A stretch of 64,000 nt of DNA, taken from assembly GCA_049323275.1 (NCBI GenBank), contig JBMOOM010000053.1:26205-90204 (forward strand), given 5' to 3'. Both the position numbers and the translations under genes were made by a program. Below, piece after piece: positions 49,903 to 58,519 of the stretch; position 1 is the stretch's first letter; every line of letters starts with the position of its first letter. The stretch comes from Taklimakanibacter sp049323275. Its GTDB lineage: Bacteria > Pseudomonadota > Alphaproteobacteria > Rhizobiales > Aestuariivirgaceae. Below the pieces are notes generated by a model, which did not search any database, was not told where the DNA came from, and saw only the letters and a program-made list of their open reading frames with translations.

Positions 49903-50637
49903 TCACTCTCCGATCTTCGTCTGCTCGGTCTTCTGGGCGGCGTCGGTGAGCTTGCCCAGGATCTGCAGATAGGCGACCAGCGCATCCATTTCGGTGAGCC
50001 GGCCGGCATTGCCGTCGAAGGCGCGCATATGCGTCGCCGCGCCATAGCGCTCGGTGACGCCCGCCGCCGCATCGCTTTCGGGCGCCGCCTGGCCGAAGGC
50101 GTCCTTCGCCGCGTTCTCGATCATGGCATCGGTATAGGGCACGCCGACATCGCGCATGGCTCTGAGATGTCCGGGAAGATCATCGATCCGGAGCTCATTG
50201 CGCAGCAGCCAGCGATAGGCCGGCATGACCGATTCCGGCACCACGTCGCGCGGATTGTAGAGATGCTTGACATGCCAGGCGTCGGAATATTTCTCGCCGA
50301 GGCGGGCGATGTCGGGTCCGGTGCGCTTCGAGCCCCACAGCATCGGATGGTCATATTGCGACTCGACCGCCAGCGAATAGGGCCCGTAGCGCTCGACCTC
50401 GTCGCGCAAGGTACGGATCATCTGCGAGTGGCAGGCATAGCAGCCTTCGCGCATGTAGATATTGCGCCCGGCGAGCTCGAGCGGCGTATAGACCCGCATG
50501 TCGGGCGCCGCCTCGACCGTGCTCTTGATGGTGAAGAGCGGCGCGATCTCGACGATGCCGCCGATCGAGGCGACGACGATGATGGCGAGCACGAAGCGCA
50601 TCGCATTGCGCTCGATCTTGCGGTGGAATTCGGCCAT
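49903..50637 (-). CDS. ccoO: Cytochrome c oxidase cbb3-type subunit II (monohaem)
   Basis: A 244-residue protein with an N-terminal membrane helix and a single haem c motif CYACH near residue 66. GPDIARLGEKYSDAWH is the conserved stretch in cbb3 subunit II. It passes electrons from CcoP to the binuclear centre of CcoN. It lies 5 bases after ccoN and two bases before ccoQ. Confidence 0.94.
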   Translation of the reverse strand: MAEFHRKIERNAMRFVLAIIVVASIGGIVEIAPLFTIKSTVEAAPDMRVYTPLELAGRNIYMREGCYACHSQMIRTLRDEVERYGPYSLAVESQYDHPMLWGSKRTGPDIARLGEKYSDAWHVKHLYNPRDVVPESVMPAYRWLLRNELRIDDLPGHLRAMRDVGVPYTDAMIENAAKDAFGQAAPESDAAAGVTERYGAATHMRAFDGNAGRLTEMDALVAYLQILGKLTDAAQKTEQTKIGE

Positions 50638-50642
50638 GACCG

Positions 50643-52301
50643 TTACTCCCCCGCCTGCAGGACCGGATCGCGGCCATAGCTCGGCAGATCGGTCTCGCCG
50701 CCGCCCTCCGCCCGCTCCCGTCTGGCGACACGGATGGTCATCAGCACATTATAGGTGCCGACGATCGCGCCCAGGAGGAACAGCAGGCCGCCAAAGGTGC
50801 GCGCGATGTAATAGGGATGCATCGCCACGAGCGAGTCGATGAAGGAATAGGCGAGCGTTCCGTCCTCGGTGTAGGTCCGCCACATCAGCCCCTGGATGAT
50901 GCCGGAATTCCACATCGCGAAGACATAGACGATGGTGCCGGCGAGGGCGAGCCAGAAATGCACCTCGATGAGGCGCGCCGAATACATCGTCTCGCGCTTC
51001 CATATCCACGGCACCAGCGCATAGATCGAGCCGAAGGTGATCATCGCCACCCAGCCGAGCGCGCCCGCATGCACATGACCGACGGTCCAGTCGGTGTAAT
51101 GCGACAGCGAGTTGACGGCGCGGATCGCCATGAAAGAGCCTTCGAAAGTCGAGATGCCGTAGAAGACCGCGGCGACCATCATGAAGCGCAAGGTGGCGTC
51201 GTCGCGCACCTTGTGCCAGGCGCCGTTGAGGGTGGCGAGCGCATTGCCCGCCGATGCCCAGGACGGCACCAGGAGCACGATGGAGAAGGTCATGCCGAGC
51301 GTCTGCACCCATTGCGGCAAGGCGGTGTAATGCAGGTGGTGCGAGCCCGCCCACATATACATGAAGGTGATGCCCCAGAAGCTGATGATCGACAGCCGGT
51401 AGGAGAAGATCGGCCGCCCGGCGCGCTTCGGCAGGTAATAATAGAGCATGCCGAGGAAGCCCGCGGTCAGGAAGAACGCCACCGCATTATGGCCGTACCA
51501 CCATTGCGTCATCGCATCCTGGACGCCCGAAAAGGCCGAGTAGCTCTTGAAGTCGCCGAACGACACCGGCACCGCCAGATTGTTGACGATGTGGAGGATC
51601 GCCACCACCAGGATGAAGGCCATGTAGTACCAGTTGGCCACATAGATATGCGGCTCCTTGCGGCGCGCCAGGGTGCGGATATAGATCAGGAAATAGACGA
51701 CCCAAACGACGACCAGCCAGATATCGGCATACCATTCGGGCTCGGCATATTCCTTCGACTGGGTGACGCCCATCATGTAGCCGGTGGCGGCGACGATGCA
51801 GAACAGGTTGTAGCCGAGGAGCACGAACCACGGGCTCAGCTGGTCGGGCAGCCGGGCCCGCGAGGTGCGCTGCAGCACGTGGAAGGAGGTGGCGATCAGC
51901 GCATTGCCGCCGAAGCCGAAGATCACGCCGCTGGTGTGGATGGGCCGGAGCCGTCCGAAGCTCGCCCAGGCGGCGTCGATGGTGAGATCGGGCCAGGCGA
52001 GAAGCGCCGCGACCCAGACGCCGACGAACATGCCGGCGATCGCCCACAGCATCGCCAGCACGATGCCGGCCTTGGTCGGATCGTCGTAATATTGTTCAAA
52101 TTGCGCGGGATCCGGCTCCGGCGCGTAAAACTTGCGCAGAAGCGGGATGCCGACGCCGATGCAGGCGGCGATGACCAGGAAGCCATGCAGGCCGAAAGGC
52201 GTGCCGCGTCCCGCCGCCGCCATGGCGAGGCCGAGAAACGACATGACAATGAGAATGAATAGAGCCGATTGCCGTTCGGCGACCGTCAACCGTGCAATCA
52301 T
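50643..52301 (-). CDS. ccoN: Cytochrome c oxidase cbb3-type subunit I
   Basis: A 552-residue catalytic subunit with about twelve membrane helices. WWYGHNAVAFFLTAGF, GSHHLHYTALPQW and HYTDWTVGHVHAGALGW carry the haem and copper histidines. The start at ATG 52301 was chosen since the frame further upstream is non-conserved promoter DNA. It has high affinity for oxygen and is used in micro-oxic respiration. A FNR/FixK box lies 83 bases upstream. Confidence 0.95.
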   Translation of the reverse strand: MIARLTVAERQSALFILIVMSFLGLAMAAAGRGTPFGLHGFLVIAACIGVGIPLLRKFYAPEPDPAQFEQYYDDPTKAGIVLAMLWAIAGMFVGVWVAALLAWPDLTIDAAWASFGRLRPIHTSGVIFGFGGNALIATSFHVLQRTSRARLPDQLSPWFVLLGYNLFCIVAATGYMMGVTQSKEYAEPEWYADIWLVVVWVVYFLIYIRTLARRKEPHIYVANWYYMAFILVVAILHIVNNLAVPVSFGDFKSYSAFSGVQDAMTQWWYGHNAVAFFLTAGFLGMLYYYLPKRAGRPIFSYRLSIISFWGITFMYMWAGSHHLHYTALPQWVQTLGMTFSIVLLVPSWASAGNALATLNGAWHKVRDDATLRFMMVAAVFYGISTFEGSFMAIRAVNSLSHYTDWTVGHVHAGALGWVAMITFGSIYALVPWIWKRETMYSARLIEVHFWLALAGTIVYVFAMWNSGIIQGLMWRTYTEDGTLAYSFIDSLVAMHPYYIARTFGGLLFLLGAIVGTYNVLMTIRVARRERAEGGGETDLPSYGRDPVLQAGE

Positions 52302-52383
52302 GATGCTGCTGCCACTATAGCCAAGATGATCATCGAGTGCCCCCCCTTGCACTACCTCTAGACGAGCGCTTCCCGGCCCGTCT

Positions 52384-52397
52384 TTGATCTGGCGCAA
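52384..52397. promoter_or_regulatory. FNR/FixK-type box upstream of ccoN
   Basis: TTGATCTGGCGCAA matches the FNR/FixK consensus TTGAT-N4-ATCAA at seven of the ten fixed positions, and the TTG-N8-CAA spacing exactly. It is 83 bases upstream of the ccoN ATG, compatible with a class II site at about -40. No FNR or FixK gene other than nnrR is in the window. Confidence 0.6.
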
Positions 52398-52462
52398 ATT
52401 CCAGCGCCAGCCCGACCAGACAGCCCCCTGGTCAGGTTCTATTCAAGCATGAGTCTGCTTTT

Positions 52463-52480
52463 CTGTCACAGAACTTTTAC
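52463..52480 (+). promoter_or_regulatory. PHO-box-like site upstream of phnG
   Basis: CTGTCAC-AGAA-CTTTTAC is two 7-base repeats with a 4-base spacer, like the PhoB consensus CTGTCAT-N4-CTGTCAT. It lies 23 bases before the phnG ATG and should activate the phnGHIJKL operon under phosphate starvation. Confidence 0.6.
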
Positions 52481-52503
52481 AATGGGCTGTTTGATAGCCC
52501 GCT

Positions 52504-52971
52504 ATGGCTCTCGATTCCCCGCAATCCAAGAATGAAACAACGGCGCGACAAAGCTGGATGTCGCTGCTCGCCGGCGCGAAAAAGGAGCGGCTCGATGCGC
52601 TTTTTCCGCGCGATCGGCTTCCCCCATTCATCTATCTGCGCAAGCCCGAGACCGGCCTCGTGATGCTGCGCGGCCGCCAGGGCGGCACCGGCAGCCCGTT
52701 CAATATCGGCGAAGCCACCCTGACGCGCTGCAGCATCCGCCTCGCCAATGGCGCGATCGGCCATGCCTTCGTGATGGGCCGCTCGCATGAGCATGCGGTG
52801 AGCGCCGCGGTCTGCGACGCTCTGCTGCAGGGCCTGGAGAATGCGCAGCTGACCGAAGCGGTGATCACGCCTTTGGCGCATGAGCGCGCCGAGCGCGAAC
52901 GCCGGATGGCGCTCAAGAACGCCGCGACGAAAGTGGACTTCTTTACGATGGTGAGGGGCGATGTCGACTGA
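52504..52971 (+). CDS. phnG: C-P lyase core subunit PhnG
   Basis: A 155-residue component of the PhnGHIJ carbon-phosphorus lyase core. Conserved GSPFNIGEATLTRCSIRL is mid-sequence (about residues 62-80). With PhnI, PhnH and PhnL it couples phosphonates to ATP by displacing adenine. It is the first gene of the operon after a PHO-box-like site, and overlaps phnH by 11 bases. The ribosome-binding site is weak, so translation may be modest. Confidence 0.92.
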   Translation: MALDSPQSKNETTARQSWMSLLAGAKKERLDALFPRDRLPPFIYLRKPETGLVMLRGRQGGTGSPFNIGEATLTRCSIRLANGAIGHAFVMGRSHEHAVSAAVCDALLQGLENAQLTEAVITPLAHERAERERRMALKNAATKVDFFTMVRGDVD

Positions 52972-53560
52972 GCTTTTGACCGGATTCACCGACCAGGCCC
53001 GCGACAGCTCGCAGGCCTTCCGCGTCATGCTCGACGCCATGGCGCAGCCGGGCCGCATCCTGCCGCTGACGCCCGGCTTCGAAGCGCCGGCGCCGCTTTA
53101 CGCCACGACCGCGGCGATCTGCCTGACCTTATGCGACTATGACACCCCGCTCTGGCTCGATGAGAGCCTGAAACAGCCGGCGGTCCTCGACTATCTGCGC
53201 TTCCACACCGGCGCGCGCATCGAGCACGACAGGACACAGGCAAGCTTCCTGCTCTGCACGCCGGCAACCGCCGCCGAGGCGCTGGCCCAGGCCGATATCG
53301 GCAATGCCGAATATCCCGACGCCTCGGCGACTCTCATCATCCAGGTCACCGATTTCGCGGGCGACCGGCTGACCCTCAAGGGGCCGGGCATCAAGGACGA
53401 GCGCCTCTTCGCGACGGCCGGCCTCGACGCCCGCTTCTGGGCGCTGATGGACGAAAACCACCAGCTCTTTCCCTTGGGCCGCGACGTCTTCTTCGCCACC
53501 CCTCGGGAAATCGCGGCCCTGCCGCGCTCGACACAGATCATGAGAGAAGGTCAGGCCTGA
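52961..53560 (+). CDS. phnH: C-P lyase core subunit PhnH
   Basis: A 199-residue member of the PhnH family (a PLP-transferase fold without PLP). FRVMLDAMAQPGRI (about residues 20-33) is a family motif. It forms part of the PhnGHI step that makes ribosyl-phosphonate triphosphate. Its stop overlaps the phnI start by one base. Confidence 0.92.
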   Translation: MSTELLTGFTDQARDSSQAFRVMLDAMAQPGRILPLTPGFEAPAPLYATTAAICLTLCDYDTPLWLDESLKQPAVLDYLRFHTGARIEHDRTQASFLLCTPATAAEALAQADIGNAEYPDASATLIIQVTDFAGDRLTLKGPGIKDERLFATAGLDARFWALMDENHQLFPLGRDVFFATPREIAALPRSTQIMREGQA

Positions 53561-54642
53561 TGTATGTCGCGGTCAAAGGCGGAGAAAAGGCGATCGATGC
53601 GGCGCATCGGCTGCTTTCGGAAGAACGCCGGGGCAATCCCGACATTCCCGAAATCACCACTGGGCAGATCGGCGAGCAGCTGACCCTTGCCGTCGACCGG
53701 GTGATGACCGAAGGCTCGCTTTATGACCGCGAGCTCGCCGCCGTGGCGATCAAGCAGGCGCGCGGCGATCTCATCGAGGCGATCTTCCTCATCCGCGCCT
53801 CCCGCACCACTCTGCCGCGCTTCGGTTATTCGGCGCCGATCGAAACCTCGGACATGCTGATCCGCCGGCGCATCTCGGCCGCCTTCAAGGACATGCCGGG
53901 CGGCCAGATCCTGGGGCCGACATTCGACTATACCCATCGCCTGCTCGAATTCGAGGCGACCGAAACGCCGGCGGCGCCCGCCGAAACCGGCCCCGCCGAT
54001 CTCGACCGCACCATGCCGCGCGTCCTCGACCTGATCGGCGCCGAGGGCCTGATCGAGCCCGCCTCCTCCACGACAGGCGAGCCGGGCGATCTTACCCGCG
54101 ATCCGCTTGCCTTCCCGGCCGACCGCGACCTGCGCCTGCAGAGCCTGGTGCGTGGCGATGAGGGCTTCCTGCTGGCGCTCGGCTATTCGACCCAGCGCGG
54201 CTACGGCCGCTCGCATCCCTTCGCCGGCGAGATCCGCTATGGCGAGGTATCGGTGAGCTTCACGCCCGAGGAGCTCGGCTTCGAGATCGAGATCGGCGCC
54301 ATCGACATCACCGAATGCGAGATGATCAACCAGTTCAAGGGCTCGGCCGGCTTGCCGCCGCAATTCACCCGCGGCTACGGCCTGAGCTTCGGCCAGTGCG
54401 AGCGCAAGGCCATGTCGATGGCGCTCGTCGACCGCGCTCTGCGCGTGCGCGAGCTCGACGAGGAGCAGACGGCGCCGGCCCAGGACGAGGAATTCGTGCT
54501 CTCGCATGCCGACAATGTGCAGGCGACCGGTTTCGTCGAGCATCTGAAGCTGCCGCATTATGTGGATTTCCAGGCCGAGCTCGAATTGCTGAGGCGCCTG
54601 CGCCGCGAAGCGCAAGGCCTCGATCAGGAGGCGGCGGAATGA
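53560..54642 (+). CDS. phnI: C-P lyase core subunit PhnI
   Basis: A 360-residue catalytic subunit of the nucleoside-displacing step, transferring the phosphonate to C1' of ATP. GKGG-type start (MYVAVKGGEKAI) and GYSTQRGYGRSHPF in the centre are typical. ATG 53560 begins at the phnH stop, and the phnJ ATG overlaps its stop in ATGA. Confidence 0.94.
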   Translation: MYVAVKGGEKAIDAAHRLLSEERRGNPDIPEITTGQIGEQLTLAVDRVMTEGSLYDRELAAVAIKQARGDLIEAIFLIRASRTTLPRFGYSAPIETSDMLIRRRISAAFKDMPGGQILGPTFDYTHRLLEFEATETPAAPAETGPADLDRTMPRVLDLIGAEGLIEPASSTTGEPGDLTRDPLAFPADRDLRLQSLVRGDEGFLLALGYSTQRGYGRSHPFAGEIRYGEVSVSFTPEELGFEIEIGAIDITECEMINQFKGSAGLPPQFTRGYGLSFGQCERKAMSMALVDRALRVRELDEEQTAPAQDEEFVLSHADNVQATGFVEHLKLPHYVDFQAELELLRRLRREAQGLDQEAAE

Positions 54643-55475
54643 CCACCGGCTACAACTTCGCTTATCTCAACGAGCAGACCAAGCGCATGATCCGGCGCGC
54701 GCTGCTGAAGGCGGTCGCCATTCCGGGCTACCAGGTGCCCTTCGCCAGCCGCGAAATGCCGATGCCCTATGGCTGGGGCACCGGCGGCGTCCAGGTGACG
54801 GCCTCGATCCTCACCCCGGACGACACCTTGAAAGTCATCGATCAGGGCGCCGACGACACGACCAATGCGGTGAGCATCCGCAAATTCTTCATCCGCACCG
54901 CCGGCGTGGCGACGACCGAGGAGACCGGGAAGGCCTCGATCATCCAGACCCGGCATCGCGTTCCCGAGGCCAGCCTGCGCGAGGACCAGATCCTCGTCTA
55001 TCAGGTGCCGATCCCCGAGCCTTTGCGCTTTCTCGAGCCGCGCGAGACCGAGACCCGCAAGATGCATGCGCTGGAAGAATACGGCATCATGCATGTGAAG
55101 CTCTATGAGGACATCGCCCGGCACGGCCATATCGCCACCGCCTATGCCTATCCGGCCAAGGTGAATGGACGTTATGTCTTCGATCCCTCGCCGATCCCGA
55201 AATTCGACAATCCCAAGCTCGACGATTGCGCCGCTCTCCAGCTCTTCGGCGCCGGGCGCGAGAAACGCATCTATGCCGTGCCGCCTTATACGAAGGTGAC
55301 GAGCCTCGATTTCGAGGACCATCCGTTCAGCGTGCAGAAATGGGAGGAGCCTTGCGCGCTGTGCGGCTCGACCACCACCTATCTCGACGAGATCATTCTC
55401 GACGACAAGGGCAAGCGGATGTTCGTCTGCTCCGACACCGACCACTGCCGCAAGGCGCAGGAGAAAGCGGCATGA
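54639..55475 (+). CDS. phnJ: C-P lyase radical SAM enzyme PhnJ
   Basis: A 278-residue iron-sulfur radical enzyme cleaving the C-P bond of alkyl-phosphonate ribose 5-phosphate. Against E. coli PhnJ as I recall it, the offset is 2 residues. The cluster cysteines are Cys239, Cys242 and Cys264 with Cys270 as the thiyl radical site. The glycyl radical residue (E. coli Gly32) is Gly30 in IPGY. All are intact, so the enzyme should be active. ATG 54639 overlaps phnI, and the phnK ATG overlaps its stop. Confidence 0.95.
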   Translation: MTTGYNFAYLNEQTKRMIRRALLKAVAIPGYQVPFASREMPMPYGWGTGGVQVTASILTPDDTLKVIDQGADDTTNAVSIRKFFIRTAGVATTEETGKASIIQTRHRVPEASLREDQILVYQVPIPEPLRFLEPRETETRKMHALEEYGIMHVKLYEDIARHGHIATAYAYPAKVNGRYVFDPSPIPKFDNPKLDDCAALQLFGAGREKRIYAVPPYTKVTSLDFEDHPFSVQKWEEPCALCGSTTTYLDEIILDDKGKRMFVCSDTDHCRKAQEKAA

Positions 55476-56245
55476 CCGGACCTCTGCTCACCGCCGAGAG
55501 CATCAGCAAATATTATGACGGCCGCGTCGCCTGCGAGAAGGTGAGCTTCGAATTGTGGCCGGGCGAGGTCCTGGCGATCGTGGGCGAATCGGGCTCGGGC
55601 AAGACGACCCTGCTCAAATGCCTGTCGATGCAGATCGCCCCCAATGCCGGCCGCGTGCTCTATTCTCTGCGCGACGGGCGCACCGAGTCTCTGGCCGATC
55701 TCACCGAGGCCGAGCGCCGCTTCCTGATGCGCACCGACTGGGGCTTCGTGCACCAGGACCCGCGCGAAGGCCTGCGCATGGGCGTGTCGGCCGGCGCCAA
55801 TGTCGGCGAGCGCCTGATGGCGGTCGGCGAGCGCCATTATGGCCGCATCCGCTCCACCGCGCTCGACTGGCTCAACCGTGTCGAGATCACCTCGGACCGC
55901 ATCGACGAAAGCCCGCGCAACTATTCGGGCGGCATGCGCCAGCGCCTGCAGATCGCCCGCAATCTCGTCACCGCGCCGCGCCTCGTCTTCATGGACGAGC
56001 CGACCGGCGGCCTCGACGTCTCGGTCCAGGCCCGCCTGCTCGACCTGCTGCGCGGCCTGGTGCGCACCTTGGGCCTGTCGGTCGTCATCGTGACGCACGA
56101 CCTCGCGGTGGCGCGCCTCCTCTCCACCCGCATCCTGGTCATGCAGCAGGGCAAGGTCATCGAGACCGGCCTCACCGACCAGGTGCTCGAGGACCCGCAG
56201 GCGCCTTACACCCAGCTTCTCGTCTCCTCCGTCCTGCAAGTGTGA
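55472..56245 (+). CDS. phnK: C-P lyase associated ABC ATPase PhnK
   Basis: A 257-residue ABC-type ATPase that binds the PhnGHIJ core, not a membrane permease. Walker A GESGSGKTT (about residue 38), VHQDPREGL Q-loop, SGGMRQRLQIAR and Walker B VFMDEPTGGLD. Start ATG 55472 overlaps phnJ. It is followed by phnL after 4 bases. Confidence 0.93.
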   Translation: MTGPLLTAESISKYYDGRVACEKVSFELWPGEVLAIVGESGSGKTTLLKCLSMQIAPNAGRVLYSLRDGRTESLADLTEAERRFLMRTDWGFVHQDPREGLRMGVSAGANVGERLMAVGERHYGRIRSTALDWLNRVEITSDRIDESPRNYSGGMRQRLQIARNLVTAPRLVFMDEPTGGLDVSVQARLLDLLRGLVRTLGLSVVIVTHDLAVARLLSTRILVMQQGKVIETGLTDQVLEDPQAPYTQLLVSSVLQV

Positions 56246-56249
56246 CCCG

Positions 56250-56939
56250 ATGCGCGCCATTCTCAAGATCCGCAATCTCGCCAAGCAGTTCCGCCTGCAT
56301 CTGCAGGGCGGCGTGCGCATTCCAGTCTTCGACGACCTCCATCTCGAGCTCGCCGAAAGCGAGGCGCTGGCCGTCACCGGGCCGTCCGGCAAGGGCAAGA
56401 GCTCGCTGCTCAAGCTCATCTACGGCACCTACAAGGCCGGCCATGGCGAGATCCTGGTGCGCCATGACGATGAGTGGATCGATCTCGCCCATGCCGAGCC
56501 GCGCCGGATGCTCGAGGCGCGCCGCCGCACCATCGGCTATGTCACCCAGTTCCTGCGCGTCATTCCGCGCGTGCCGACGCTCGACATCGTCTCCGAGCCC
56601 CTGCTGGAACGGGGCGTCGCACCCGATCAGGCCCGCGAGCGCGCCGCGCAGCTGCTCGAAAGGCTCAATATTCCCGAACGCCTGTGGTCGCTGTCGCCGA
56701 TGACCTTCTCGGGCGGCGAGCAGCAGCGCGTGAATATCGCCCGCGGCTTCGCCGCACCCTATCCGATCCTGCTTCTCGACGAGCCGACCGCCTCGCTCGA
56801 CCAGGAGAACAAGGCCCGCGTCCTCGCGATGATCGACGAAGCGCGCGCGCAGGGCACGGCCATCATCGGCATCTTCCACGACGCGGCCGACCGCAAGGCG
56901 GTGTGCACGCGTGAATTCGATTTGAGCCGCGCGGCCTGA
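56250..56939 (+). CDS. phnL: C-P lyase associated ABC ATPase PhnL
   Basis: A 229-residue ATPase: Walker A GPSGKGKSS, FSGGEQQRVNIARGF signature and LLLDEPTASLD. Its Walker A has Lys in place of the usual Ser (SGKGKS), as known in PhnL. It acts with PhnI in the first step. It is the last gene of the phnG operon. An antisense gene follows before phnC. Confidence 0.92.
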   Translation: MRAILKIRNLAKQFRLHLQGGVRIPVFDDLHLELAESEALAVTGPSGKGKSSLLKLIYGTYKAGHGEILVRHDDEWIDLAHAEPRRMLEARRRTIGYVTQFLRVIPRVPTLDIVSEPLLERGVAPDQARERAAQLLERLNIPERLWSLSPMTFSGGEQQRVNIARGFAAPYPILLLDEPTASLDQENKARVLAMIDEARAQGTAIIGIFHDAADRKAVCTREFDLSRAA

Positions 56940-57134
56940 GACGACGTGCGGCGATGGCCGGGACCGCCCAAGGGATACTGGGTAGATACAGGCAAAAATC
57001 GGAAAACGAGGCTCTCCGGGGCCCCGCTCTCAGCGTGTTCCATTGCAATGGCTGAAGTTCACCTGCCGCGCCCCCCGACATGCGAACAGGGAAGATGTGT
57101 GGACGCATGTCACATCAAACGGGGCTAAAATCCT

Positions 57135-57482
57135 TCACGTCACCGAATAGCGATCGATCACCCACAACCACGTGCCATCCGGCTGCCGGCGGTCGACCTC
57201 GGCGGTGATGCTGCCGTCGGGCAGATGCGTCGAGGTCAGCGCCAGGTTGCCGTTGATCACGGCTGGGCTTTGCTTGCCCTTGGCGAATTTCCGTCCGGCG
57301 GCGGCGAAACCGTCAAAAAGTGATCTTATGGCCTCATGGCCGCGGATCAACGCCCCCTCACCCGTGTCGATGACGGCGTCGGACGCGAACAGCGCCACCA
57401 TGCCGTCGATATCGCCCGCCCATTGCCGCTCGATGAGAAGCCGTTCGAGATCCTGAGGGTCGCGCGCCTTTTCCGTCGTCAT
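57135..57482 (-). CDS. NTF2-like / SnoaL-fold small protein
   Basis: A 115-residue protein in the nuclear-transport-factor-2-like superfamily (DLERLLIERQWAGDIDGMVA at the start, then RGHEAIRSLF). Start ATG 57482 follows GGGAGGATTTGGG. It is inserted in reverse between phnL and phnC, so the phn genes are split into two transcripts. A link to phosphonates is not shown. The intergenic DNA 56940-57134 contains no other gene, only the CGGGGCCCCG palindrome near 57017. Confidence 0.7.
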   Translation of the reverse strand: MTTEKARDPQDLERLLIERQWAGDIDGMVALFASDAVIDTGEGALIRGHEAIRSLFDGFAAAGRKFAKGKQSPAVINGNLALTSTHLPDGSITAEVDRRQPDGTWLWVIDRYSVT

Positions 57483-57570
57483 CCCAAATCCTCCCGCGGT
57501 GAACAGTGAAATGTAGTGAGAAAGCCGGTGCTTTTCCACAGGCGGTTAGAACATCGACCCCTTTGCCTGA

Positions 57571-57599
57571 CTGACACAAACCCTTCAGACGATTGTCAC
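57571..57599 (+). promoter_or_regulatory. PHO-box-like tandem repeat upstream of phnC
   Basis: Three 7-base units each followed by 4 bases, CTGACAC-AAAC, CCTTCAG-ACGA and TTGTCAC, 27-55 bases before the phnC ATG. The 11-base period matches PHO boxes, but only two units are close to consensus. Confidence 0.5.
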
Positions 57600-57625
57600 A
57601 CAACGCCGCTACGCGTCTGGAAACC

Positions 57626-58480
57626 ATGAAGGGGATGACGTTGGACGCGATCCGTATCGAACGATTGAGCAAGACGTTCAGCAGCGGCAAACGAGGATTG
57701 GACGACATTTCACTGTCCATCCGCCAGGGCGAGATGGTGGCGCTCATCGGCGCTTCCGGCTCCGGCAAGTCCACCCTCATCCGTCACGTTGCCGGTCTCG
57801 TCACCGCCGACAAGGCGCAGGGCTGCGCCATTTCCGTCCATGACCGCGCCGTCCAGTCGCAAGGCCGCATCGCCGCCAATGTGCGTGACATCCGCCGCGA
57901 TATCGGCGTCATCTTCCAGCAGTTCAATCTCGTCGGCCGCATGTCGGTGCTGACCAATGTGCTGACCGGCGTGCTCGGCAAGATCCCTGCCTGGCGCGGC
58001 ACGCTCGGCGCCTTCCCGCTCATCGAGCAGCAGGCCGCCATGACGGCTTTAACGCGCGTCGGCATCGCCGAGACGGCGCGCCAGCGCGCCTCGACGCTTT
58101 CGGGCGGCCAGCAGCAGCGCGCCGCCATCGCCCGCGCCCTCGTCCAGGGCGCCCGCATCCTCCTCGCCGACGAGCCGATCGCCTCGCTCGACCCGGCCTC
58201 CGCCCGCCGCGTGATGGAAACGCTCGAGACCATCAACCGCCAGGACGGCATCACCGTGGTCGTGGCGCTGCATCAGGTCGAATATGCCCGCCGTTTCTGC
58301 CCGCGCACCATCGCCATGCAGGCGGGCAAGGTCGTCTTCGATGGGCCGAGCACCCAGCTGTCGAATGAGCGCCTCCGCCAGATTTACGGATCGGCCAGTG
58401 AAGAGCTGATCCTTCCCGATGCGGGCGAAGTCCGCCGGCCTTCCTCTCTCGTGGAAGGGCTCGCGGCCGCCGCCGCATAA
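57626..58480 (+). CDS. phnC: Phosphonate ABC transporter ATP-binding protein PhnC
   Basis: A 284-residue ATPase. Walker A GASGSGKST about residue 43, signature LSGGQQQRAAIAR, and Walker B ILLADEPIASLDP. The start ATG 57626 was chosen (MKGMTLDAIRIERLSK). An alternative at 57635 is possible. It begins the phnCDE operon, which supplies phosphonates to C-P lyase. Confidence 0.92.
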   Translation: MKGMTLDAIRIERLSKTFSSGKRGLDDISLSIRQGEMVALIGASGSGKSTLIRHVAGLVTADKAQGCAISVHDRAVQSQGRIAANVRDIRRDIGVIFQQFNLVGRMSVLTNVLTGVLGKIPAWRGTLGAFPLIEQQAAMTALTRVGIAETARQRASTLSGGQQQRAAIARALVQGARILLADEPIASLDPASARRVMETLETINRQDGITVVVALHQVEYARRFCPRTIAMQAGKVVFDGPSTQLSNERLRQIYGSASEELILPDAGEVRRPSSLVEGLAAAAA

Positions 58481-58519
58481 CCACGTCTGTACAAAACGTT
58501 ACATATCAGGAGAAGTCAG

